From positions 310,001 through 374,000 of the forward strand of contig NZ_OZ246019.1 in NCBI RefSeq assembly GCF_965230805.1: a DNA stretch of 64,000 nucleotides. Direction: 5' to 3'. Numbering within the stretch: the stretch's first letter is position 1; every line of letters begins with the position of its first letter. The DNA comes from Marinifilum sp965230805 (GTDB lineage: Bacteria; Bacteroidota; Bacteroidia; Bacteroidales; Marinifilaceae). Positions 37,801-47,251 of this stretch are shown piece after piece. The position numbers were made by a program, and so were the translations under genes. A model generated the notes under the pieces. It did no database searches. It was not told the DNA's origin and saw only the letters and a program-made list of their open reading frames with translations.

Positions 37801-40257
37801 CTACATTTCAAACTCCTCAACATCAACACCATTTTGTGAACTACGACCACGCTTTTGCTTGTAGTTGTTGATCTTATAACTTAGGTTGATTCTGAAAACA
37901 GGCGAATTCATTTCAAACTTGTTAAAGTTGTAGAATCCTTCACCCATGTACTTTGTTTCGTGCTTAAATGTTCCCAATACATCTCTCAATTGGAAAGTTG
38001 CGGATAGTTTTCTTTTAAAGAATTCTCTCTTTAATGCTAATGAGGTTGTTAAATATCCGGCACGTTCTCCTTGCGCCCAATCAGTTGGCGATTGATAGTT
38101 GATATTCATTTGCAAGCGTGTTCTCTTGTCGAAAATAATAGTAGAGTTATTCCGAAGACTCCAATTAAAGCTTTCAGTTGAATAGTCCTGAGTTACGTTT
38201 TCACCAAATGCATTTTCTGTTTCAAAATTTCCTTCCGATTTGTAATGATACACATTACCAATCAAATCATTTTTAAACCATTTAGCAAAAGTTAAATTCA
38301 AAGTGGCTTCAATACCCAAAGAATAATCTTTACCAACATTGGCTACACTACTCAACATTACATTTTCATCATAAACCGTTCTAATTCTCTCTACTTTATT
38401 GCGGGTAAGCTTATAGTATGACTCTACAGATATGGCCTGATCGCCAAACCTTTTCATATAGCCCAACTCATAGGAGTCGATATATTCAGGATCTAAATCA
38501 GGATTACCTTGGCGCACATTATAAGCATCAGTCCAAGTAATAAAAGGTTCTAAATAATAACCCCGCGGTCTGTCGATTCTTCTTGTATAACTTGCCATCA
38601 ACTGATTTCTAGAACCTAAATCCAATTGAGTATGAATGGTTGGAAAGAAATCCCATCGGTTGATTTTAAACTTTTCAGTCTCACCACTATAATCAACTTC
38701 TCTATTGGTATTTTCTGTTCTAAATCCTACTTGATAAACTATAATTCCAAGCTTATCAGCAAAGGTTGCATATAAACCATGAACCTGACGATCGTAGTTC
38801 ACATTATTACTGTATAAATCCTGATATTCATAATCAGCTGTTGATGTATTGTATTCAAATCTTTTGGTATCTACTTCACTTGAACGAATTTGGCCTTGAT
38901 ACCCAAATTCCAATTTTCTTTCCTCGCCCAAAGGAAGAGTATAGTCAGAACGAATTTCAATTCTTTGTCCAGGCCCTTCCTCCGTGGATCTTTGCCCTGC
39001 TGTTTGCACGCCCTTGTCATCAATTAAGGCATTTATCGATTCCTCATCACCACTGGTTCTTCTTGAAAGGCTAAACTGCGTAAACCACTGATGGTCTTTA
39101 CCGCTAAACTTTTTAGTATAAGACAAACTCGAATTGATAAAATTCATTTCTCTTTTCCAGCGATCTCTGCTATCATAGAATACCGAGGGCTCGCTTTCGG
39201 TATATTCTTCGTAATCAAGAAAAGACTTCCGTTCCATATCCCGTGTTCCATATCTAAAAGCAAAAGAAATTTGATTTTTATCATTAATATCGTAGTCAAA
39301 TCCCGTTTTAAAACCATATCCATCACGGTATCGCTCTGTATCTCCACCCGACAACAAGAAGTTTGTTAGACCCTGCACTTCTGTTCTGTTTTCAGACTCT
39401 GAGCTTCCTTTAAACCCTCTTTTACTGTAATCTAATCCGAAATTAAAATTCCACTTCTTCTTCCTGAGGTTTAAAAGAAAATCGGCACTATTGTTTTCAT
39501 GACTACCTGTATTAAGATTGATAACTCCCGTTAATCCTGATTGTTTATTTTTCTTGGTTACCACGTTAATAATACCGGCTGTTCCCTCAGGATCGTACTT
39601 GGCAGAAGGGTTGGTAATGATTTCGATATTCTCAATCATACTGGCAGGCATTTGCTCCAGGATATCAGCAGCGTCGAGTATAGAAGGTTTTCCGTCTACC
39701 AGCACAGTAAAATTAGAACTTCCCCTTAGGCTAACATTTCCTTCAATATCAACATTAACAGAAGGTACATTTTCCAATACATCAACAGCATTACCACTAG
39801 CCGCAGTAATTTGTCTGCTTACTGGTATAATTTTCTTATCAATTTGATATTTCACAGGCAAACGCTCGCTCGTTACTGTAACCTCGTTAAGCGATTCACT
39901 TGCCTGACGCAGACTTATCGTTTTAAGGTCGATGTGCTTTCGTTTTTTACTAATCGGAATATTTGTAACTACTGCTCTATTATAACCTATAAACGAAACT
40001 TCGACAAAATAGCTTCCCGTTTTCAGCTTTTTTATTTCAAATGCTCCCTTACTGTCAGTTATGGTGCCGTCAATTAATGTAGAATCGGACATGGTATAGA
40101 TGGATACCGTTGCATACTCTACCGGCAATTCCAAGGCCTGATCTTTTACCACACCTTTGATCACTCCTCCATGAATTTCTGGTTTTATGATAGGTTCTAC
40201 TGCTTTTGAAAATAAGGCAAGGCATATGAAGCCAAGTAATAGTGCTAATTTGTTCAT
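37801..40257 (-). CDS. TonB-dependent receptor with outer-membrane beta-barrel (OMP_b-brl_3 type)
   Basis: An 818-residue protein with a signal peptide (about 1-20). A carboxypeptidase-regulatory-like domain follows, about 30-115 (GVIKGVVKDQALELPVEYATVSIYT, GSYFVEVSFIGY). The TonB plug lies at about 130-235 (VLENVPSVNVDIEGNVSLRGSSNFTVLVDG, NPSAKYDPEGTAGIINVVTKK). A large C-terminal barrel ends in FKHETKYMGEGFYN... and YKINNYKQKRGR. This type lacks the SusD partner and resembles outer-membrane receptors for peptides or metals; the ligand is unknown. It is transcribed alone. Confidence 0.92.
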   Translation of the reverse strand: MNKLALLLGFICLALFSKAVEPIIKPEIHGGVIKGVVKDQALELPVEYATVSIYTMSDSTLIDGTITDSKGAFEIKKLKTGSYFVEVSFIGYNRAVVTNIPISKKRKHIDLKTISLRQASESLNEVTVTSERLPVKYQIDKKIIPVSRQITAASGNAVDVLENVPSVNVDIEGNVSLRGSSNFTVLVDGKPSILDAADILEQMPASMIENIEIITNPSAKYDPEGTAGIINVVTKKNKQSGLTGVINLNTGSHENNSADFLLNLRKKKWNFNFGLDYSKRGFKGSSESENRTEVQGLTNFLLSGGDTERYRDGYGFKTGFDYDINDKNQISFAFRYGTRDMERKSFLDYEEYTESEPSVFYDSRDRWKREMNFINSSLSYTKKFSGKDHQWFTQFSLSRRTSGDEESINALIDDKGVQTAGQRSTEEGPGQRIEIRSDYTLPLGEERKLEFGYQGQIRSSEVDTKRFEYNTSTADYEYQDLYSNNVNYDRQVHGLYATFADKLGIIVYQVGFRTENTNREVDYSGETEKFKINRWDFFPTIHTQLDLGSRNQLMASYTRRIDRPRGYYLEPFITWTDAYNVRQGNPDLDPEYIDSYELGYMKRFGDQAISVESYYKLTRNKVERIRTVYDENVMLSSVANVGKDYSLGIEATLNLTFAKWFKNDLIGNVYHYKSEGNFETENAFGENVTQDYSTESFNWSLRNNSTIIFDKRTRLQMNINYQSPTDWAQGERAGYLTTSLALKREFFKRKLSATFQLRDVLGTFKHETKYMGEGFYNFNKFEMNSPVFRINLSYKINNYKQKRGRSSQNGVDVEEFEM

Positions 40258-40492
40258 TTGTAAGTTGGTTAGTTTTCTTTTGCTCCAATAAACTTACTAT
40301 TCCTTATTAGACAAAGACCTAAAGATCTATGTTTTTAGACATTTATTAACATTTACCCGATGAAAAGAAACTTATTCGACTTGTTACAGAAGAATTGACA
40401 AGTAAAGTAAGAAAAGGTTTAAGCCAAAATCTAAATATTAACAAATATTTAAGAACTGATTTTAATTTGTTTTGAGATTTTTAAGTTTTGTC

Positions 40493-40548
40493 AGGTCAAA
40501 AAAATTGATGCATAGCCATATGCTACGGCTATAATTTTTTTGGAAAAA
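40493..40548 (+). repeat. Imperfect hairpin resembling the core of the 165-bp MITE
   Basis: AGGTCAAAAAAATTG is followed by ATAGCC-ATATGCTAC-GGCTAT and a T-rich end, forming an imperfect stem. The words AGGTCAAAAAA, GCATAGCC and GCTACGGC also occur in the 165-bp MITE, although in a different spacing. The gap 40258-40636 holds no gene. Confidence 0.4.
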
Positions 40549-40636
40549 TAAAATCAAACGGACAAAAGAATGAGACTTGTATTGTGGTAATACTGTTATA
40601 ATATCCCTTCGCATGTTAATAAGCGACAACCAAAAT

Positions 40637-41479
40637 CTACCACTTTTTAATGGCTTCCAATCCTTGCACTTTTCCCAAAAGATAATCTTTATTTAAGACA
40701 TCTATATTGGTAGTAAATCGCTTGGTTGCAAAAGAATCTGCCGGGCAAATATCAATAATTTCGACCCCTTTGGGAGGATTTTTTATCAATTCTATACTTT
40801 GATTGTAGATATCTGGACGCATTTGGATTGCCTTTGCTAAGCCAGGATGTTTTCTGAATAAAAATCGAGACAACATATTTTCACCACCATTTTTCATTCT
40901 GAAATCTGCTTTTCGCGAACGGATTACCATTATTTTTGTAGCCCCTCTCTTAATGGCTCGATCAACAGGAATTGGTGCAGACACACCACCATCTGCTACG
41001 GTTTCGCCATCAACTTTAAGAAAATTTCTGTAGAACAATGGAACAGAACAACTGGCCTTCATCACATCACTCAAATTCCCTGGAATAGCTTTAATGAACT
41101 TAGAGCTACCATCTTTATTCAGGGTAATTCCAATCTCAAAATCGATGTTTTTTGAAAAAAGAAGATCAAGATCAATAGGCAATTCTCGTCCAGTAATCTC
41201 CCAAGACCAATCCAAATCCATTAAATGGCCACCTTTCAGGAATTTCTTCCAACTGATATACTCTGGTCTTAAGGAGTAATCGGTAAAAACCTTATAGTTT
41301 CTCCCTTTCTGATTTGCCAGATATGCAGCAGCATTTATCGACCCGGCAGATACACCAATAAGCATATCGAACGGAAGAAAAGCTTTCTGCATGAAAGAAT
41401 CGAGGACACCGGCAGCAAAAATACCTCGCATGGCACCTCCTTCAACCACCAAAGCTGTTTTGCCAGATTGATTTCGCAT
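40637..41479 (-). CDS. Patatin-like phospholipase
   Basis: A 280-residue cytosolic or membrane-peripheral lipid hydrolase. The glycine-rich oxyanion motif is VEGGAMRGIFAAGVLD, the nucleophile elbow GVSAGSIN (Ser) and the catalytic Asp in DGGVSAPIP. Length and motif spacing fit the single-domain bacterial YjjU-type patatins. It follows PlsC at one base, so the two are co-transcribed and together suggest acyl-chain remodelling of phospholipids. Confidence 0.92.
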   Translation of the reverse strand: MRNQSGKTALVVEGGAMRGIFAAGVLDSFMQKAFLPFDMLIGVSAGSINAAAYLANQKGRNYKVFTDYSLRPEYISWKKFLKGGHLMDLDWSWEITGRELPIDLDLLFSKNIDFEIGITLNKDGSSKFIKAIPGNLSDVMKASCSVPLFYRNFLKVDGETVADGGVSAPIPVDRAIKRGATKIMVIRSRKADFRMKNGGENMLSRFLFRKHPGLAKAIQMRPDIYNQSIELIKNPPKGVEIIDICPADSFATKRFTTNIDVLNKDYLLGKVQGLEAIKKW

Positions 41480-41480
41480 A

Positions 41481-42218
41481 TCACAATTGGTTTAGCTTCT
41501 CACGAATTTGCTTTTCTGCCAAATCAGTAATTTCAATGGCTGATTTTCCATCTGGCTCAATAGGATCAAGAATGCTATATTTCACCCTCTGACCAATACA
41601 CAAAGGAAACATTCCTTTACGTTCAATTTTGTAGTTTCCATCAACGGCAAAAGGAACAATTAAAGCATTAGGTGCAGCATCAAGCAAAGTTTCAATTCCA
41701 CCTGATTTAAACTTTCTCATCTTACCAGTTCTGCTTCTGGTGCCTTCAGGAAATATGCAAGCAGCGTAATTATTTTTAGCAATCAGTTTTCCTAGTTTAT
41801 GGATTTCGGGAATAGCTTGCGACCTGTTTTTTCTATCGATTAAAGCAGCTCCACTATGTCGTAAATTATAGGAAACACTTGGAATGTTTTTAGCCAATTC
41901 CATTTTTGAGATAAACTTTGGGTGATACTTTCTAAAAATCCAGACAATAGGCGGAATATCATAAGTCCCCTGATGATTCGACACAATAACAAGTGGACGA
42001 TCGGAAGGTAAATCCACATCTTTTTCGTAGGTAATTCTGATACCAAGAATGCCAACCAAGCGCATCAGGAAAAAATTAAGAACATCAACAGAATTCTTGT
42101 GTGCTTTGTATCCAAAAATCTTAAAGCAGATTACCTGAATTGGATGAAATAGTACTAGTAGTAAAAAGAATAAAAGATAGAAAAGAATGGTTAAGAAATA
42201 TGATACAATCTTTGTCAT
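41481..42218 (-). CDS. 1-acyl-sn-glycerol-3-phosphate acyltransferase (PlsC family)
   Basis: A 245-residue membrane-bound acyltransferase. An N-terminal hydrophobic anchor lies at about 5-25. Motif I is VSNHQGTYD (NHxxxxD) and motif III is FPEGTRSRTG. It transfers an acyl chain to lysophosphatidic acid or a similar acceptor. It is upstream of, and one base from, the patatin gene. Confidence 0.93.
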   Translation of the reverse strand: MTKIVSYFLTILFYLLFFLLLVLFHPIQVICFKIFGYKAHKNSVDVLNFFLMRLVGILGIRITYEKDVDLPSDRPLVIVSNHQGTYDIPPIVWIFRKYHPKFISKMELAKNIPSVSYNLRHSGAALIDRKNRSQAIPEIHKLGKLIAKNNYAACIFPEGTRSRTGKMRKFKSGGIETLLDAAPNALIVPFAVDGNYKIERKGMFPLCIGQRVKYSILDPIEPDGKSAIEITDLAEKQIREKLNQL

Positions 42219-42381
42219 TATTATATTGATGATTAATATTCTTCACAAAAGAACAAAAAAATCGCTTAGTGAAGAAATATTAAAACAAACAAAAAACCAT
42301 GGAAGACAAGGCGCGCAGAGTCCTCCACTCCCTGCTTGCTTTAAGCCTAATCCATGGTTTACTATTTTAGTACAAGTCCAT

Positions 42382-43077
42382 TTACAATATTTTAAAACGC
42401 AAATGCACCGAATATTCCAATTTAATTTTTTGGAAATCTAATTTTGGCACATACATTTTTGCCAATGAAGATGAACCTCTAATTTTAAAAGCTGTGTTGG
42501 CGTAATCATTTCTAACATGGGATGAATTTTCATTAATGTAAATTGCCTTACCAATTTTCTCACCAATGGCTTCGGTCAATGCTTCCGCCTTTTCTTTTCC
42601 AGCCTTTATTGCATTTATTTTAACCTGTTTGCGATACTTCTCAATCTCGGAATGATCAACTCTTAAAATGTTAACATTAGAGATTCTAATCTTCTCTAAT
42701 TCGATATATACCTTAGCCAGGGTATGAGAATCATTTACTAAAAGTTCAAACTTCTTGGATTTTAGAACATTGGAGCCTTTAAAAAAATGATATTTTAAAT
42801 TACTACTGAAATCGGAAACTGAAAGTTGTTTTTCTATATCAATTCCTGCTCTTTCCAAAGCCGCAAACATTTTTTGTTCCAGTTGCTCTATGCTCTCTTT
42901 GTTCTTGGTATCCTTTTCATCCAAAACGATATTTACGTATATCTCATTGGGTACAACTTCCAATTCGGCTACACCTTTTACTTCAATGTAGTTTTGGTCG
43001 ATAAAGTTTTTTTGGTTTTGCGCACTAAGATTCAGGCCTATAAACATGACCAACAGAATTACGATACTTCTTTTCAT
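42382..43077 (-). CDS. Exported SIMPL-domain (DUF541) protein
   Basis: A 231-residue protein with a signal peptide MKRSIVILLVMFIGLNLSAQ; ATG 43077 was chosen because the upstream extension adds a second, implausible N-terminus. The SIMPL/DUF541 body follows: IEVKGVAELEVVPNEIYVNIVLDEKD, then KVYIELEKIRISNVNILRVDHSEIEKYRKQVKINAIKAGKEKAEALTEAIGEKIG. Family members are periplasmic or outer-membrane-associated, with an oligomeric ring in the few studied cases. Function is unclear. It is co-oriented with the PlsC and patatin genes. Confidence 0.88.
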   Translation of the reverse strand: MKRSIVILLVMFIGLNLSAQNQKNFIDQNYIEVKGVAELEVVPNEIYVNIVLDEKDTKNKESIEQLEQKMFAALERAGIDIEKQLSVSDFSSNLKYHFFKGSNVLKSKKFELLVNDSHTLAKVYIELEKIRISNVNILRVDHSEIEKYRKQVKINAIKAGKEKAEALTEAIGEKIGKAIYINENSSHVRNDYANTAFKIRGSSSLAKMYVPKLDFQKIKLEYSVHLRFKIL

Positions 43078-43769
43078 GGTTTTATATTTATGTAGTTTTT
43101 GATTTTTCAATAAAACATACATAACATAAATTGTGCCAGAAGTATTTAATTTCTGGGCATAAAAAAAGAGACTCTCCAAAAAGGAATTTATCCGCATACT
43201 CAACGACTTTTACCCCTCCGCTGCCGCACGAATTCATTCTTTCCAGAATTCCTATTTCTTCTATGTATTTCCTCATAATTCTTTACTGTTGGTGTTCAGG
43301 TTAAGTAATTAATCTATAAAGCCACACGAAAGGATCCTAAATTCCGCAGGTCATGTATCAAGTGTAGTTTCTGAATTTGTTATTGATAATTTGTAACGTT
43401 TTGCAAGCTATTTTGACTCAAAAATGGCAATAAATTTGCTTTACCTGCTTGATTTGGTTTTAAGCCTAAAGGGTGTATCATTTCTATTAAGGCGTCACCT
43501 GTTATTTTTTGTTATTTAAAATTTGCTCTGTTCATGTAAAAATAATTTAAGTTTTAAATGCCACTGAACCATACAGTCGTAACTTTCTTATTCTACCAAA
43601 ATATACCCATTTGGCAGGTATACATATGAAACGAAAGATGAATTCTTTGATTCTAAAATGAGGCAATAAGTTTTTAATAAAACCCGAAAATTTCTCGATC
43701 ATATGCATACAAGTTTTTGCACATAGCTAAAACCTTTATAAATACTGACCCCGATAAAGATTTGACTCG

Positions 43770-44095
43770 CCATTGGGGAATTTTTCAGCCCCCCTTAAGT
43801 CGGGAAGTATCTCAATTTCATTTTTTACCTATCCCCTCGCTCAAATTTCGAGCTCAATTTGAAAAAAGCACCCAATAATTGGCCTTGGAATGCATCCCCT
43901 GAGTTCATTTTCTATCTCAATCGAAAAAAGTACAATCTCAATTTATTGTTTTACCATCCCCATTGAAAAAAGTACGATCTCAATTCGATTTTTTATGCCA
44001 ATAACTGATCAAATAGATATTCCACTTGGTATTTTCTCTATCTCAATTGATTATTTTATGGTCTCAATTACTGCCCCACATTACAATATGCAAAA
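43770..44095 (+). repeat. Low-complexity region with repeated ATCTCAATT / GAAAAAAGTAC words
   Basis: In 320 bases the word (A/T)(A/T)TCTCAATT occurs six to seven times and GAAAAAAGTAC(A/G)ATCTCAATT twice. A CCCC...GGGG-like start (43774-43803) recalls the palindromes at 20.8 kb. An ORF here (from 43890) is a by-product of the repeats. The surrounding 43278-43769 shows nothing recognisable. Confidence 0.55.
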
Positions 44096-44096
44096 A

Positions 44097-44126
44097 AGGA
44101 GCAAGCCCCCTTACCTGCTTGCTCCT
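44097..44126 (-). terminator. Rho-independent terminator (minus strand)
   Basis: AGGAGCAAG / CTTGCTCCT, a perfect nine-base stem, followed on the minus strand by TTTTTTG. It lies 105 bases downstream of the stop of the remnant ORF ending at 44232. Confidence 0.75.
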
Positions 44127-44231
44127 AACTAATCAAATGAAATACCCTCCTAAGCCCAAATATTAAGAAAAATCCCACCTAAGCTAAATCTTTTAAAATC
44201 ATTGTTGCCCGGTAAACCGGAATATTATTAA

Positions 44232-44447
44232 TTATTCATATTCAAAACGCTTATGTTCAATGTCAGCATTTTTGTTTTTCAAAAGTAAGCCCCCTAAATA
44301 TCGGGAAATAGCGAGTTTTGGTATTTGTGCTTGTCTTCTTTTATTACTAAGAGCCAACTCTTCTCTGGATTTTCGAGAAATAAGTATAGGTTGATATAAT
44401 TCATCAGCTGTTGCCTTATGATGGACACCAGGTTTGAAAATGCCCAG
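44232..44447 (-). pseudogene. Remnant C-terminal coding segment (71 residues), no start codon
   Basis: Reading the minus strand from 44447 gives a protein-like stretch (GIFKPGVHHKATADELYQPI, then ISRKSREELALSNKRRQAQI, ending DIEHKRFEYE) that stops with TAA at 44232. It contains no ATG and is preceded by stops. It has its own downstream terminator, so it looks like the 3' end of a lost gene. MITE copy 3 begins 24 bases upstream of its open end. The family was not recognised. Confidence 0.5.
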
Positions 44448-44470
44448 CTACGTTTAACTTTACTCTTTAC

Positions 44471-44635
44471 TAGGGTAAAGAATGCTAATTCCCCGAACTA
44501 ATTTTTTGACCTATTTTCCTTTCTACTGCGTTAAGCTTTTTCGTCGTAGCTACGGCTATGCCTGTAAACCTTGCCTTGTAAAAAGAAAAATATTTTCAAA
44601 AACTTTAATTCGTTTTATTAACACTCTTCACACTA
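44471..44635 (+). mobile_element. 165-bp MITE, copy 3
   Basis: Differs from copy 2 (27840-28004) at two positions: TAGGGT for TAGTGT at the left end, and CGTCG for CGCCG in the central palindrome. It is in the same orientation as copy 2. It is followed by about 390 bases (44636-45023) with no gene. Confidence 0.88.
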
Positions 44636-45023
44636 GTGATCCTGATTAAATTCTCTAAGACTAATTGATACAGGTAAAACTAATATGCACTTAGACTACT
44701 AATCTTTGCAAAATCCCTACAAATAGTGATTGTATGTAAGTTGCAAGTGCATTAGTTTTAACTGCGTTTAAATCATAGATTTTTACTTTGGCAAAAATAG
44801 ATACCCAAAGGCATTTAAAACTTGCATAATCGGAAGAGAAACTTATAAAATCAGGATAATCAGAAAGGAATTAGTTAAGCGAAATTAAATCATACGATGA
44901 AACTAACAGGATCAAAACAATTATCCCATTAGTTTATTTGGGCACACAGGAAATTGTTTGCTTAAATTTTACCACTTCCTTACACGAATTATCTTGAAGA
45001 CAAATGTAATAAATTAGTAACAG

Positions 45024-46022
45024 ATGAAATATTCCTACAGCATACATAATGATAACATCAATGATGTAGGAGCTGAAGCCGAAGTACTCTTAAAGTCTGA
45101 TAAGAACCTCAACAACCAAATATCGAACCATATGAAAAACAAATTGGCATGTATGACTAGCAGGTATCGCTATTTAGGTAATTTTTTATTGGCTGAATGG
45201 GACGGAATATACACTGACAACCTTTTTATTAAAGGAACTCCTATTTCTGAAACCGTTTTTGGTTTGAATTTTATTTTGGAGGGATCATGGGGAATGAATA
45301 TAGGCAAGGCCAGTAATGTCTGCAAAGCAGGAACTAACTTTTTTTTATGGAGCTGAGCAGGAATCAAACAATTGTATTTGCGTTAAAAAAGCAGTAATTT
45401 CTCCTCAATAAATGTTGTTTTTCAGAATCACTATTTAGAAACTTTATCAGACAGATACCCAAAATGTTTTAGTGATGTCTGTAAAAGATTTGCCAATGGC
45501 GAAACAACAGACTTTATTGAAAAAAACAGGCAAACAACACCTGAAATGATTCAAATATTATCACAAATTAAAAATGCCTACCTTCTGGGTAATGCAAGCG
45601 ATGTATATACCGAGGCTAAAATAATGGAAATATTAGCTTTACAATTACAGCAAAATACTTATTATCAGGAAATCTTTAAATGTTCCCAATTAAAAAACAT
45701 TAACGAAGTTGAAAAAAAACGTGAAGCAAAAAGTGTGTTAATTGCCGACTTAAAACAATCGCCAACCATACCCGAACTTTCAAAACATGTTGGAATAAAT
45801 GAGAGCAAGTTAAAGTACGGTTTTAAGGAAGTTTATAACACAACTATACATCAATACTTGTTTGAGTATAAAATGGATTTAGCCCGAAAACTTTTAATTG
45901 ATACTAATTTTGCCATTTTTGAAATTGCTCATCAATGTGGTTACGATGAACCAGCATATTTTTCCAATGCTTTTAAGCGCAAGTTTGGCATGTATCCAAG
46001 AGAGTTCAGGAGTCGAAATTAA
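45024..46022 (+). pseudogene. AraC-family regulator, broken by at least two frame disruptions
   Basis: The N-terminal piece (45024-45356) reads MKYSYSIHNDNIND... to AGTNFF and stops. The reading continues in another frame after a T7 run (YGAEQESNNCICVKKAVISP) and then stops. A third segment reads NVVFQNHYLETLSDRYPKCF and continues into an open frame ending at 46022 with the AraC HTH domain (VGINESKLKYGFKEVYNTT, FEIAHQCGYDEPAYFSNAFKRKFGMYP). The whole has the length and order of the intact AraC regulator that follows. It is inactive unless sequencing errors explain both breaks. Confidence 0.75.
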
Positions 46023-46155
46023 TACCTTGTTCTTTGCCCCAAATAAGCTTATGGTGTAAATTCAACAATAAAATACCTGATTTTATTAATACTTATAATA
46101 TTCTTGATGTAACTTCTTATTTTTAATTAACATTGTACATCTCTATTTTCACTAC

Positions 46156-47139
46156 ATGCAAACAATAAAGTATCCTGCCATAGAGCACCCTGATGATTGG
46201 CTGAAATGTATTGCAAAAGAATTTTCTAAAAGCATACATAATAATTGTTTAGAAATACCTAAGCACCTGGGAAAAGGAGAATTTAGACAATATTATCCTT
46301 GCGAATGGTTAACCGTTTCCTATCTGAAAATTTCGTTAAATGAAGCAATTGAATTCCAACGCATAGGTATGCCCAACAGACCTTACATACCCGTTGTGTT
46401 CTATTTGGCGGATGCAAAGCAGGTTGTTGATAATAAACAATACCAAGTTGGAATGCACAAGCCCAATGGTATTTTTATGCCATCTCCTGATATTGAATCC
46501 AAATGGGTTATCCCCGCAAACGAATCAATTACAAATTTAACCTTGGCTTTTAAGAAGGAGTGGCTTTTAAGTCAAATACAAGACTCTGGCGCTTATATAT
46601 CTCAACTCATCAACAACAAAGATTCCTTCTATGTATTTGAAAGTATTACACCAACTCTTTTAAGAACAATTGAAAAAATTGAAAATGAAATAGAATCTAA
46701 TCAACTTTGTAAGCTTAGCATTTACAGTAGCACCATTCAACTTTTTACTCAGTTTACTAAACAGCTAAACAACAGGGAAAAACTAAATGCAAAAAGTAAT
46801 ATTACATCCTATGATGTAAAGAAATTATTTGAAATTAGGCAATTAATTCTTGATAATATTACAGATGTACCCCTAATAGAAACTCTAGCCTCCAAAGTCG
46901 CAATGAGTTCCTCAAAACTGCAAAAATCATTTAAACTGGTATTTGGAAAAAGTATTACTCAATACGCATTAAGAGAAAAAATGAGAATGGCAAAAGATAT
47001 GTTATCCACTCAAAGCTATTCGGTTAGCGATGTTGCTTATAAATTGGGTTATTCGAATGTAAGCCATTTCGCAAAAGCTTTTAACAAGTGTTATCAAATC
47101 AATCCCGGAGCCTATCTCGAATCATTAGCTTGTTTATAG
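46156..47139 (+). CDS. AraC-family transcriptional regulator
   Basis: A 327-residue regulator. The N-terminal ligand or dimerisation region is of unknown specificity. The C-terminal double HTH lies at about 225-325 (LASKVAMSSSKLQKSFKLVFGKSITQYA and VSDVAYKLGYSNVSHFAKAFNKCYQINPGAY). AraC proteins of this size next to TonB receptors usually activate siderophore or iron uptake genes. It lies 112 bases upstream of the receptor gene start, in the same direction. It has a broken paralogue directly upstream. Confidence 0.92.
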   Translation: MQTIKYPAIEHPDDWLKCIAKEFSKSIHNNCLEIPKHLGKGEFRQYYPCEWLTVSYLKISLNEAIEFQRIGMPNRPYIPVVFYLADAKQVVDNKQYQVGMHKPNGIFMPSPDIESKWVIPANESITNLTLAFKKEWLLSQIQDSGAYISQLINNKDSFYVFESITPTLLRTIEKIENEIESNQLCKLSIYSSTIQLFTQFTKQLNNREKLNAKSNITSYDVKKLFEIRQLILDNITDVPLIETLASKVAMSSSKLQKSFKLVFGKSITQYALREKMRMAKDMLSTQSYSVSDVAYKLGYSNVSHFAKAFNKCYQINPGAYLESLACL

Positions 47140-47251
47140 AACTTTTCCATCTTACCACAAATACTTTTCTTGAGTATTCAAATCCCTTTTAGGGGTATCA
47201 CTCCTTTTACACTTGGATATATTTTTGTTGCAAAATATAAATGGTGTAAAA

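Noticed and set aside
43088..43276. 62-residue minus-strand ORF upstream of the SIMPL gene
   Set aside because: No recognised motif and no supporting context.
43890..44132. 80-residue ORF in the repeat-rich region
   Set aside because: SIEKSTISI repeats simply translate the DNA repeats.
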